Shown piece after piece: positions 16,688-25,351 of a stretch of DNA of 35,895 bases (positions are counted from its first letter, which is position 1; each line of letters starts with the position of its first letter). The notes under the pieces were generated by a model. That model made no database searches and was not told where the DNA came from. It was given only the letters and a program-made list of their open reading frames with translations. This stretch comes from Bacteroidota bacterium (GTDB taxonomy: Bacteria; Bacteroidota; Bacteroidia; Chitinophagales; Chitinophagaceae). Where the stretch lies: contig JANYIM010000088.1 of the NCBI GenBank assembly GCA_025362055.1, positions 1-35,895 on the forward strand, read 5' to 3'. Made by a program: the position numbers and the translations under genes.

Positions 16688-18186
16688 TGATCCGATTCAT
16701 ATTAAATAATCAGTTGGTAGAGACCGATCAGCGTACAGGCGGTACCGTTTTAGATTATGTACGGTATCACAAAAGACTGGTGGGAACAAAGATCGGGTGC
16801 CGTGAAGGTGATTGCGGTGCCTGTACTGTTTTGGTGGGAGATATGGAACATGGAAAACTGGTATATCGTTCTATGACCAGTTGCCTGATGCCATTGGGCA
16901 ATGCAAATGGCAAGCATATTGTTTCGGTGGAAGGGGTGAACCTGCCTGCCGACAGGAAAGGCAATACTGAATTATCTCCCGTACAACAGGCAATGGTTGA
17001 TACCAATGGAACGCAATGTGGATTTTGTACCATTGGTTTTGTAATGTCGTTGACAGGATTTGTACTGAATGAAAATGCAAAACAATATGAAGCGGCCATT
17101 GCTTCGATCGATGGAAATATTTGTCGTTGTACGGGATATAAATCCATTGAAAGAGCTGCGGCTATCCTTTCTCAAAAGATGGTAGATAAACCAGGAAAGG
17201 GAACCATTGAATGGCTGGTGGAGCAAAAATATATTCCTGCTTATTTCCAGGAAATAAAAGAGCGCTTACAACAATTAAAAGATTACACCGGCCTGAAGGC
17301 CGGTGCAATTCAGGCCGGTGCAATTCAAGGCGATGCAATTCAAGGCGATGCAATTCAGGCAAATACTCCTGGAGAAAAAATAATGTTTGGCGGTGGTACT
17401 GACCTGATTGTACAAAAGGCGTTGACGGTAAAAAAATCTGCTTTACAACATTTGTTTGATGATGCCCGGTTAAAAGAAATATCATTTGAGAATGAACAAT
17501 GCCATATTGGGGCTTCCGTAACAGTTACGCAATTCGCCGAATCGAAATTGATACAGGGATTCTTTCCTGACCTTGCAAAACACATCAAGCTTATTTCATC
17601 TACCCCTATCCGTAATATGGCTACGATGGCAGGCAATATCGTAAATGCTTCACCCATTGGGGACATGAGTATTTTCTTTTTATCATTGGATAGTGACCTG
17701 CAGCTTAGTAAGAATGGCAACAAAAGGGTCATTAAACTCAGGGATTTTTATAAAGCCTATAAGCAAACAGATAAAGCCCCGGATGAGATCATTGAAAAAA
17801 TTATTTTCACGCCACCGACAAATAGCTCGTTCAGTTTTGAGAAAGTATGCAAGCGTACACACCTGGATATTGCCAGTGTAAATTCGGCCTGCCAGGTTAA
17901 GTTGAATAAGGATGGAACCATTGCCGATATTCATTTAGCAGCAGGTGGTGTAGCACCTTTCCCCAAATACCTTACAAATACCATTGAATTTTTAAAAGCG
18001 AAGAAGATCAATAAAGAGATAATTGAAGAAGCTATTAAAATAATGAATGAAGAAATAGCACCGATCAGTGATGCAAGAGGAACAGAAACTTATAAACGAT
18101 TATTATTACGCCAATTATTTTTAGCGCATATGATATCATTGGATAAAAATTTAATCGTAACAGTTAAAGATATTTTACAAACATAA
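16687..18186 (+). CDS. xdhA: Xanthine dehydrogenase, Fe-S/FAD subunit
   Basis: From the ATG at 16687 (MIRFILNNQLVETDQ) it is 499 residues. The first [2Fe-2S] cluster is held by C38, C43, C46 and C66, and the second by C111, C114, C146 and C148 (CGFCTIG and CRCTGY). After a linker comes the FAD domain with GGGTDLIVQK and TPIRNMATMAGNIVNASPIGD. It passes electrons from the Mo site to NAD+ or another acceptor. The linker contains four 15-bp tandem repeats coding for the five-residue unit [AG][GD]AIQ, which is unusual. The track start at 16654 lies inside guaD and is rejected. Confidence 0.94.
   Translation: MIRFILNNQLVETDQRTGGTVLDYVRYHKRLVGTKIGCREGDCGACTVLVGDMEHGKLVYRSMTSCLMPLGNANGKHIVSVEGVNLPADRKGNTELSPVQQAMVDTNGTQCGFCTIGFVMSLTGFVLNENAKQYEAAIASIDGNICRCTGYKSIERAAAILSQKMVDKPGKGTIEWLVEQKYIPAYFQEIKERLQQLKDYTGLKAGAIQAGAIQGDAIQGDAIQANTPGEKIMFGGGTDLIVQKALTVKKSALQHLFDDARLKEISFENEQCHIGASVTVTQFAESKLIQGFFPDLAKHIKLISSTPIRNMATMAGNIVNASPIGDMSIFFLSLDSDLQLSKNGNKRVIKLRDFYKAYKQTDKAPDEIIEKIIFTPPTNSSFSFEKVCKRTHLDIASVNSACQVKLNKDGTIADIHLAAGGVAPFPKYLTNTIEFLKAKKINKEIIEEAIKIMNEEIAPISDARGTETYKRLLLRQLFLAHMISLDKNLIVTVKDILQT
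17298..17357 (+). repeat. 15-bp tandem repeat (4 units) inside xdhA
   Basis: Four in-frame units of the form [GA]GGC[CG]G[GA]TGCAATTCA encode AGAIQ, AGAIQ, GDAIQ, GDAIQ. The units come in two identical pairs. They fall in the linker between the Fe-S and FAD domains, right after the inverted repeat CCGGCCTGAAGGCCGG. Confidence 0.9.
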
Positions 18187-18198
18187 ATCAAACGAAAT

Positions 18199-18236
18199 GC
18201 CCTTGTGCCCTTTTAGGGGGATAGGGCAGGGCAAGG
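18199..18236. repeat. Stem-loop element between xdhA and xdhB
   Basis: CCTTG and GCCCT in the left arm pair with AGGGC and CAAGG in the right arm. On the minus strand it contains CCCTATCCCCCTAAAAGGGC, close to the elements at 1039 and 1721. It could modulate expression between the two subunits. Confidence 0.5.
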
Positions 18237-18237
18237 T

Positions 18238-20505
18238 ATGAAAAACAATTCCGGAAATATCGATGCAGCAGGACATGTCACGGGCAGGTCAACCTACGTT
18301 GATGATATACCTGTAATGGAAGGCGTTTTGTTTGTAAAGGTCTTTGATTCACCCAATGCACATGGTAAGATAAAAAGCATTGACTTTTCTGCTGCAGAAC
18401 AAATGGAAGGTATTGTAAAGATATTTTCCTGCAAAGATGTTCCGGGAGAAAATCAAATTGGCGGTATCATTCCTGATGAACCATTGTTGGCGGATGGAGA
18501 AGTTCATTTCCAGGGACAACCCATCTTATTGATCGTAGCAGAAAATGAAGATGCCGCTGAAGAAGCGATAAAAGCGATAAAGATCGATATAGAACCACTC
18601 CCGGTTATCACTGACCCAAGAGAGGCGTTTAAGCAAGGTAAATTATTAAGTGTATCAAGAAAATTTGTAAAGGGAGATACTGGAAATGCATTTACAAAAT
18701 GCAAATACATTTTTGAAGGACGAACAGAATCGGGCGGACAAGAACAATTATACCTGGAAACACAAGGCGCATATGCGTACCCGATAGAACACAACAGCGT
18801 AAAGATTTTTTCCTCCACGCAGGGGCCTACCCAGGTGCAACGTACGGTGGCAAGGGTGCTTGGCCTTGGCATGAATAAAGTTGAAGTGGATGTACCCCGC
18901 CTTGGTGGCGGATTTGGTGGTAAGGAAGACCAGGCTTCTGCATGGGGTGCAATGGCAGCGATGACAGCATGGATATTAAAACGTCCGGCAAAATGTATTC
19001 CTCACCGTATGGAAGATATGCGCATGACGGGCAAAAGAAATCCTTACAGCAGCGATTATAAAATTGGGCTGGATGAAGGCTATAATATTATGGCCTACGA
19101 GGCAACCTTTTACCAGAACGGTGGCGCTGCGGCAGACCTGTCGCCTGCAATTTTGGAAAGAACCCTGTTTCATGCAACCAATAGTTATCATGTTCCTAAT
19201 GTAAATGTAACTGCACATTCCTGTAAAACAAACCTGCCTCCCAATACAGCCTTTCGTGGTTTTGGCGGCCCACAGGGAATGTTTGTGATAGAAGCTGCGA
19301 TAGACCATGCTGCGAGAAGTTTAGGGATCGATACCACGCTTATACAAAGAAAGAACATGATGGATAACGGTGATGAATTTCCATATGGCCAGATCGTTAC
19401 AGAATGCGAAGCAAAGCATTGCTGGGATGAAGTGGTGAACGCGTACGATATTGAAGCAATTAAAAAAGAGGTCAACACATTCAATCAGCAAAATACATTT
19501 CATAAAAAAGGGCTTTCAATGATGCCGGTATGTTTTGGTATTTCATTTACCAACACTATGATGAACCAGGCAAGGGCATTGGTACATGTATACTCGGATG
19601 GAAGTGTAGGAGTAAGCACAGGCGCCGTTGAAATGGGCCAGGGCGTAAATTCAAAAATGATACAGGTAGCGGCAAAATGTTTTGGTATTGCTGCTGAAAG
19701 AATAAAATTAGAAAGCACTAATACTACAAGGGTAGCCAATACATCTCCTTCGGCAGCCAGTTCCACAGCTGATCTGAATGGGAAAGCATTGCTGGATGCC
19801 TGTGATCAAATCAAAGAACGGCTGTTCTCCTTTATTAAAACAGAGTTAACAGGCAATGAAGAAGAGCGTGTGGAGATAAAAGAAGAGGTGGTGTACATCA
19901 ATGACGAGGCTTCGGTGTTTAACTGGAAGAATTTAATACAACAGGCATTCATTAAACGGATCAACCTCAGTGCCAAGGGGCATTACGCCACACCTTATAT
20001 TTATTATGATAAGACAACTGAAAAAGGCCATCCTTTCGCCTATCATGTTTATGGCACAGCACTGACGATAGTAACGGTTGACTGTATACGAGGAACCTAT
20101 GAAATTGATGAAGTGGACGTAGTGCATGATTTTGGCACCAGCATCAACCGGGATGTCGATCTTGGCCAGTGCGAAGGCGGTATCGTACAAGGTATTGGGT
20201 GGATGACGATGGAAGAAGTGGTGTACAATGAAAATGGAAAATTATTATCCAATGCATTGTCAACTTATAAGATCCCGGACATTTACGCAGTGCCTAAAAA
20301 AATAAATGTACATTTTTTAAATACTGATGGAAGCGACCTGGCAATTTTTAAATCAAAAGCAGTTGGCGAACCACCACTAATGTATGGTATTGGTGCATAT
20401 TTCGCCATTCGGAATGCTGTACTGGCGTTCAATGCAAAGGCAAGCGTGCCGTATGAAGCACCCATTACTCCTGAAAAAGTGTTGATGGGATTGTATGGAA
20501 ATTAA
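18238..20505 (+). CDS. xdhB: Xanthine dehydrogenase, molybdopterin-binding subunit
   Basis: The 755-residue catalytic subunit begins with the a/b hammerhead (GRSTYVDDIPVMEG). Moco-contact regions include GGGFGGKEDQ, the Arg/Phe-rich TAFRGFGGPQGMFV loop and EMGQGVNSKM. The catalytic Glu is in AVGEPPLMYGIGAYFAI near the C-terminus. The length is normal for a bacterial XdhB. It hydroxylates hypoxanthine and xanthine to urate. It starts 51 bp after xdhA, directly behind a stem-loop repeat. xdhC at the end of the operon should insert its cofactor. Confidence 0.95.
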   Translation: MKNNSGNIDAAGHVTGRSTYVDDIPVMEGVLFVKVFDSPNAHGKIKSIDFSAAEQMEGIVKIFSCKDVPGENQIGGIIPDEPLLADGEVHFQGQPILLIVAENEDAAEEAIKAIKIDIEPLPVITDPREAFKQGKLLSVSRKFVKGDTGNAFTKCKYIFEGRTESGGQEQLYLETQGAYAYPIEHNSVKIFSSTQGPTQVQRTVARVLGLGMNKVEVDVPRLGGGFGGKEDQASAWGAMAAMTAWILKRPAKCIPHRMEDMRMTGKRNPYSSDYKIGLDEGYNIMAYEATFYQNGGAAADLSPAILERTLFHATNSYHVPNVNVTAHSCKTNLPPNTAFRGFGGPQGMFVIEAAIDHAARSLGIDTTLIQRKNMMDNGDEFPYGQIVTECEAKHCWDEVVNAYDIEAIKKEVNTFNQQNTFHKKGLSMMPVCFGISFTNTMMNQARALVHVYSDGSVGVSTGAVEMGQGVNSKMIQVAAKCFGIAAERIKLESTNTTRVANTSPSAASSTADLNGKALLDACDQIKERLFSFIKTELTGNEEERVEIKEEVVYINDEASVFNWKNLIQQAFIKRINLSAKGHYATPYIYYDKTTEKGHPFAYHVYGTALTIVTVDCIRGTYEIDEVDVVHDFGTSINRDVDLGQCEGGIVQGIGWMTMEEVVYNENGKLLSNALSTYKIPDIYAVPKKINVHFLNTDGSDLAIFKSKAVGEPPLMYGIGAYFAIRNAVLAFNAKASVPYEAPITPEKVLMGLYGN

Positions 20506-20512
20506 TTTCTAT

Positions 20513-20532
20513 CCCCGCTCTGAAGAGCGGGG
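20513..20532. repeat. GC-rich hairpin between xdhB and allB
   Basis: CCCCGCTC, loop TGAA, GAGCGGGG: eight perfect pairs. No T-tract follows, so it is more likely an intra-operon stabiliser or dispersed repeat than a terminator. Confidence 0.6.
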
Positions 20533-20547
20533 CAAAAGAGCAGAGCA

Positions 20548-21933
20548 ATGAAACTGGCAAGGCTTTTTTCATGGGCTTCAGCCCACAAATTTTGGATAAT
20601 AAAATTGAGCGAAGAAAAAAAAATATATAGTGATCGATGCTGGTTAGATGGGAAACTTCAACCCGCTACCATATGCTTTGCGAATAGAGTCATTACAGCC
20701 ATCCATCACGCTAAATTAGATGATGCCACAACTGTCGGCGACAATATTTTAATGCCTGGCATCATTGACGCACATGTTCATATCAATGAACCTGGCCGTA
20801 CAGATTGGGAGGGATTTGATACAGCAACACAGGCTGCGGCTGCCGGGGGCATCACAACTATAGTTGATATGCCTTTGAATGCAAGCCCGGTTACAACAAC
20901 AGTAAAAGCTTTTCATGAGAAACAAGCAGCTTCAAAAAATAAACTGAATGTGAACTGTGGTTTTTATGGTGGACTGGTCCCCGGTAATACAAATGAATTA
21001 GAAGGATTGATCAAAGCCGGCGTATTGGGGATCAAATGCTTTCTCACACATTCGGGTATTGATGAATTTCCAAATGTTACAGAAAAGGACCTGGATGAAG
21101 CAATGCCCATCATTGCAAAGCATGCCATTCCTTTATTGGTACATTGCGAACTGGACGGGGATTACCCCAATGAACTTTCAAAATATCCAACAAGCTATAA
21201 GGCTTTCCTGGCAAGCAGGCCAAAACAATGGGAGAATGATGCAATAGCTTTAATGATAAGGCTCTGCCGAAAATATAATTGCCGTGTTCATATCGTACAC
21301 GTTTCATCTTCGGAAGCATTAGCGGATATTGAAGCAGCAAAAAAAGAAGGCTTGCCTATCACTGCCGAAACCTGTGCCCATTATATTTATTTCAATGCGG
21401 AAAATATCCCGGATGGAAAATGTATTTATAAATGTGCGCCACCGATCCGTGAAAAGGAAAACAATCAACAATTGAAAGAAGCTTTGCAGAATACTGTACT
21501 GGATTTTATAACTACCGACCATTCACCGGCGCCTCCTTCTATCAAGGAGATCGAAAGCGGTAATTTGCACAAAGCATGGGGAGGCATTGCAGGACTGCAG
21601 TTCTTACTGCCTGCAAGCTGGACTGCATTAAAAGAAAATATACCGCTTGAAAAATTCATTCCTTTATTGACAGATCATCCTGCAAAATTCATTGGCATGG
21701 ATAAAAGAAAAGGAAAGATTGCCATTGGATATGATGCCGACCTTGTGGTGTGGGACCCTTATGGAAAAAAGAAAATAATAACAGGGGATATTTTATTCAG
21801 GCATAAAATAAGTCCCTATATTGGCGAAGAGTTAACTGGTGTAGTGGAACAATCAATTGTGAATGGAATAACGGTCTATCAAAATAATTCGATCATCAAC
21901 AAAAATGCAGGACAATGGCTTTTACATCTGTAA
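20548..21933 (+). CDS. allB: Allantoinase
   Basis: This 461-residue cyclic amidohydrolase has the metal-binding DAHVHINEPG (HxH), the lysine to be carboxylated in GIKCFLTHSG, ligand histidines in LLVHCE and VHIVHVSS, and the catalytic Asp in TTDHSPAP. It opens the allantoin ring to allantoate. The first ~19 residues (to FWIIK) come from a dispersed palindrome (GGGCTTCAGCCC) and are not conserved; the true start may be the TTG at 20605. The gene overlaps allantoicase by 19 bp. Confidence 0.93.
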   Translation: MKLARLFSWASAHKFWIIKLSEEKKIYSDRCWLDGKLQPATICFANRVITAIHHAKLDDATTVGDNILMPGIIDAHVHINEPGRTDWEGFDTATQAAAAGGITTIVDMPLNASPVTTTVKAFHEKQAASKNKLNVNCGFYGGLVPGNTNELEGLIKAGVLGIKCFLTHSGIDEFPNVTEKDLDEAMPIIAKHAIPLLVHCELDGDYPNELSKYPTSYKAFLASRPKQWENDAIALMIRLCRKYNCRVHIVHVSSSEALADIEAAKKEGLPITAETCAHYIYFNAENIPDGKCIYKCAPPIREKENNQQLKEALQNTVLDFITTDHSPAPPSIKEIESGNLHKAWGGIAGLQFLLPASWTALKENIPLEKFIPLLTDHPAKFIGMDKRKGKIAIGYDADLVVWDPYGKKKIITGDILFRHKISPYIGEELTGVVEQSIVNGITVYQNNSIINKNAGQWLLHL

Positions 21934-22940
21934 AAGAAATCATCAAAGAGCCCCCGGCCTTTACCCAACTTACCGACCTTGCTGCAGAAAGATTGGGAGG
22001 AAAGGTTCTATATGCCACGGATGATTTTTTTGCTGAAAAAGAAAACCTTATCAAGCCGGGGCGAGGTATATTCATTACAGATAAATATACCGACCGTGGT
22101 AAATGGATGGATGGATGGGAGAGCCGTCGGAAGCGTGTTCCGGGCCACGACTGGGCCGTAGTACAATTAGCTACACCGGGAAGGATAACCGGCTTTGATA
22201 TTGATACCAATTTTTTCCTAGGTAATCATCCTCCGCAGGCATCTGTGGAAGCTACATATATTAATAATACTGACCCGATAACCAATTGGGAGAATGCTAC
22301 GTGGAAGGAGATCCTGCCAAAATCGCACCTTGATGCAGGCAGTCAGAATTTTTATCAAAGTAATAGTAGTGAATTATTCACGCATATTCGTTTACACATT
22401 TACCCGGATGGAGGCGTGGCACGGTTACGCGTATACGGAGAAGTTTTTAAGAACTGGGATGCTGTTTCAGCAAATGACGAAGTTGACCTGGTTGCAGCGA
22501 TCAATGGCGGAAAGGCAATTGCCTGTAACGATATGTTCTTTAGTGCAATGGGCAACCTTATCATGCCGGGCCGCGGCGTGAATATGGGAGATGGTTGGGA
22601 AACCAAGCGCAACCGTACACCTGGCAACAGGGATTGGGTGGTATTGAAACTGGCAAAAGCAGGGATGATCGGTCGTATTGTGGTGGACACCTGTCATTTT
22701 AAAGGAAATTATCCCGATAGTTGTTCAATTGAAGGTTGCACTGCCGATAATAATGAGGAAGTGATAAATGATAAGAATCAATGGCTAATGATCCTGCCCG
22801 CTCAAAAATTAAGTGCAGATCATGAACATGAATTTGTGAGAGAAATAAATGAAAACACCGGCATCACCCATGTGCGATTAAATATATTTCCTGATGGAGG
22901 GATAAGCAGGTTGAGATTGTTTGGAAAAATTATTAAATAG
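21915..22940 (+). CDS. alc: Allantoicase
   Basis: The 341-residue protein is two homologous beta-sandwich domains. The family motif appears twice, as MDGWESRRKRVPGHDWAVV and as GDGWETKRNRTPGNRDWVV, each preceded by PGRG. Each half also ends in a HVRLNIFPDGG-like or HIRLHIYPDGG-like block. It hydrolyses allantoate to ureidoglycolate and urea. The start at 21915 lies within the end of allB, consistent with coupled translation; puuD begins 26 bp after the stop. The length is normal. Confidence 0.95.
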   Translation: MAFTSVKEIIKEPPAFTQLTDLAAERLGGKVLYATDDFFAEKENLIKPGRGIFITDKYTDRGKWMDGWESRRKRVPGHDWAVVQLATPGRITGFDIDTNFFLGNHPPQASVEATYINNTDPITNWENATWKEILPKSHLDAGSQNFYQSNSSELFTHIRLHIYPDGGVARLRVYGEVFKNWDAVSANDEVDLVAAINGGKAIACNDMFFSAMGNLIMPGRGVNMGDGWETKRNRTPGNRDWVVLKLAKAGMIGRIVVDTCHFKGNYPDSCSIEGCTADNNEEVINDKNQWLMILPAQKLSADHEHEFVREINENTGITHVRLNIFPDGGISRLRLFGKIIK

Positions 22941-22966
22941 AACCCATTCACAAATTTTTACACCTG

Positions 22967-24370
22967 ATGTTTTATACAGTACTATATCTTTTACTCGGAG
23001 GCATTTTATTAATGCTGGTGGTGATGTCATATCATTTACCTGCATTATTAAAAAAGAATAGTAAGACGGATAATGAAAAGACCACTGCAAAAATAAACAG
23101 CGCTCAAAATTATATTTATGTAAGTATTATCCTGGTCATAGTAGCTGCGATCATCTGTACCTACTTAATGGCCAAAGGAACACCATGGGAAGCGCATTTG
23201 ATGGAATGGCTGAACATTGTGATACGGGTAATGCACATCACTTTTGGAATAGCATGGATTGGCGCTTCATTCTATTTCGTCTTTCTTGAAAATGCATTGA
23301 ATCGAACAGAAGATGTACGTGATGAACTGGCCGGAAACCTTTGGGCTGTTCACGGCGGCGGCTTTTATTATCTCGAAAAATACAAGACAGCCCCTAAAAC
23401 GATCCCCAAACACCTGCACTGGTTCAAGTACGAAGCTTATTTTACCTGGCTGTCGGGTTTTTGCTTATTATTTGTAGTGTATTATTTTAATGCGTCTGCA
23501 TTTTTAATTGATAAAAATGTTTTGGATATCAGTCCGCTTACCGGCGTTGCAATTGGAATCGGTTCCTTCATCATAGCATGGATATTGTATGATATACTTT
23601 GTAAAACATTGTTGAACAAAAACAAGACCGCATTTGCGATCACTGGCTTTGCCATACTCGTTGGCTTTGCGTATTTCTACAGCCATGTTTTCAACAGCCG
23701 CGCTGCTTACATTCATTTTGGTGCCATGATCGGCAGTATTATGGTAGCGAATGTTTTTTTTGTGATCATCCCTTCGCAAAAAGCAATGGTAAATGCTGCA
23801 AAGGAAGGCTTGCCATTAAATCCGCAGTTGGGAAAAAATGCGCTTGCCCGTTCCTTGCACAATAATTATTTCACATTGCCGGTGTTGTTTGTAATGGTGA
23901 GTAATCACTTTCCGTCAACATTTGGTTATAAATATCCCTGGTTGATCCTTGCCATCATTTCATTAGGAGCGGCGGGTGTAAAGCACTATCTTAACCTGAG
24001 AGAAAAAGGAAGACAAAGTGTTTGGGTGATGCCCGTATCGGTGATAATTTTGCTGGCAGCATGTTTTATTTCTGCACCTGCAAAGAACCCCAATGCATGT
24101 AAATCAGCCGTTAGTTTTTCAGAAGTGAATGCCATCATACAAAACCGTTGCGCGGTCTGCCATTCTGCTAAACCAACAGATGATGTAAACAAAGTGGCAC
24201 CCAATGGGGTAATGTATGATACGCCTGAAGAGATCGTAAAGAAAAAAGACCTGATCATGCAAAGGGTAGTGATCACCAAAACAATGCCGCAGAATAATAA
24301 GACAAATATCACACAGGAAGAAAGAGACCTGATCAGGTGCTGGATAGAACAAGGAGCTTCGGTGAAGTGA
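22967..24370 (+). CDS. puuD: Cytochrome c-linked urate oxidase
   Basis: The 467-residue protein has an N-terminal membrane domain of about eight or nine helices with the conserved FGIAWIGASFYFVFLENAL and NLWAVHGGGFYYLEKY segments of the PuuD family. It ends in a c-type cytochrome domain with C395, C398 and H399 (RCAVCHSAKP), and a likely axial Met in TKTMPQNN. PuuD oxidises urate to 5-hydroxyisourate in the membrane and sends electrons to the cytochrome chain instead of O2, so no peroxide is made. It replaces soluble uricase in this pathway, and no other uricase is present here. Confidence 0.92.
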   Translation: MFYTVLYLLLGGILLMLVVMSYHLPALLKKNSKTDNEKTTAKINSAQNYIYVSIILVIVAAIICTYLMAKGTPWEAHLMEWLNIVIRVMHITFGIAWIGASFYFVFLENALNRTEDVRDELAGNLWAVHGGGFYYLEKYKTAPKTIPKHLHWFKYEAYFTWLSGFCLLFVVYYFNASAFLIDKNVLDISPLTGVAIGIGSFIIAWILYDILCKTLLNKNKTAFAITGFAILVGFAYFYSHVFNSRAAYIHFGAMIGSIMVANVFFVIIPSQKAMVNAAKEGLPLNPQLGKNALARSLHNNYFTLPVLFVMVSNHFPSTFGYKYPWLILAIISLGAAGVKHYLNLREKGRQSVWVMPVSVIILLAACFISAPAKNPNACKSAVSFSEVNAIIQNRCAVCHSAKPTDDVNKVAPNGVMYDTPEEIVKKKDLIMQRVVITKTMPQNNKTNITQEERDLIRCWIEQGASVK

Positions 24371-24403
24371 GGTTACAGGGGTTAAGACGTTTAAAGATTT
24401 AAT

Positions 24404-25252
24404 ATGACACTGAAAGAATTTAATGAACTGGGAAAGCAGAAGGCCGCAGAAGAATTATTTGATTGCTGCGGTTCTGCAAAATGGGTGTCGTTGCTCATGA
24501 AAGATTTCCCTTTTGCATCGGAAGGAATGTTGGTTAAAAAAGCGACAGCGGTATGGTATAATGAATGCAGTACTGATGATTGGCTTGAGGCATTCACTTA
24601 TCACCCAAAGATCGGGGATAAAAAAAGTTTAGAGAAAAAATTCGCAGGAAAGGAACAATTGGGTGTAGCAACAGCGCCCAACACAATTATCGAAGCGCTA
24701 CTTAAAGCAAATGCGGAGTATGAAAAAAAATATGAATTTATTTTTATTGTATGTGCTACAGGCAAGGCCGCAGAAGAAATGTTAGGCTTGTTACACAACA
24801 GGCTGGCCAATTCAAAAGAAGAGGAATTGAACATCGCCATGGGCGAGCAACATAAAATAACCTTGATAAGGTTTAAAAAGCTTTTATCAGATGCAAACTT
24901 TCAATTTTTAAAAATGAGTCAACTTACTACGCATGTACTGGATATCAGTGTTGGCAGGCCAGGAAAAAATATTACTGCAAAACTGCAACAATCTGTAGAT
25001 AATAACTGGGCAACCATTGCACAGGGGATTACTGACGCTGATGGAAGGATAGCAGACCTGTTGCCACCGGAAAAATTGTTAACGCCAGGCAACTATAAAC
25101 TGGTATTTGAAACAGGCGCTTATTTTTCAGCCAATAATGTGAAGGGTTTTTATCCTGAAGTAGAGATACAGTTCACGGTTTTTGATGATGCGCATTATCA
25201 TGTGCCGTTGTTGCTCAATCCATTTGGATATTCGACGTACAGAGGGAGCTAA
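24404..25252 (+). CDS. OHCU decarboxylase / 5-hydroxyisourate hydrolase fusion
   Basis: A 282-residue fusion of UraD and UraH. Residues 1-165 are OHCU decarboxylase with the catalytic His in THYHPKIG-like AFTYHPKIGDKKSL. Residues ~170-282 are the transthyretin-like HIU hydrolase, starting LTTHVLDISVGRPG and ending with the family signature YHVPLLLNPFGYSTYRGS. The two catalyse consecutive steps after urate oxidation, giving S-allantoin. The order (UraD then UraH) matches the plant allantoin synthase fusion. It starts 33 bp after puuD. Confidence 0.94.
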   Translation: MTLKEFNELGKQKAAEELFDCCGSAKWVSLLMKDFPFASEGMLVKKATAVWYNECSTDDWLEAFTYHPKIGDKKSLEKKFAGKEQLGVATAPNTIIEALLKANAEYEKKYEFIFIVCATGKAAEEMLGLLHNRLANSKEEELNIAMGEQHKITLIRFKKLLSDANFQFLKMSQLTTHVLDISVGRPGKNITAKLQQSVDNNWATIAQGITDADGRIADLLPPEKLLTPGNYKLVFETGAYFSANNVKGFYPEVEIQFTVFDDAHYHVPLLLNPFGYSTYRGS

Positions 25253-25259
25253 TAAGAAA

Positions 25260-25315
25260 GTAAAAAGTGAAAAGTCAAACCCCAAGACTTAGCGTATTTA
25301 CTTTTAGGTTTTTAC
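25260..25315. repeat. AT-rich inverted repeat between uraD-uraH and the CitE-like gene
   Basis: The left arm GTAAAAAGTGAAAAGTCAAA pairs with the right arm TTTACTTTTAGGTTTTTAC apart from the central 3 bp. The right arm resembles 1092-1110 upstream of actD (TTTTAGGTTTTGAC), so this is a dispersed intergenic element. It fills most of the 99-bp gap. Confidence 0.6.
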
Positions 25316-25351
25316 TATTGCAAATAGAACAGCTAACTAAAAAAGTTAAAG

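Noticed and set aside
17298-17357. CRISPR-like array
   Set aside because: The units are 15 bp, adjacent without spacers and in coding frame, so this is a minisatellite.
20513-20532. Terminator between xdhB and allB
   Set aside because: A strong hairpin but without a following T-run, and both flanks belong to the same pathway.
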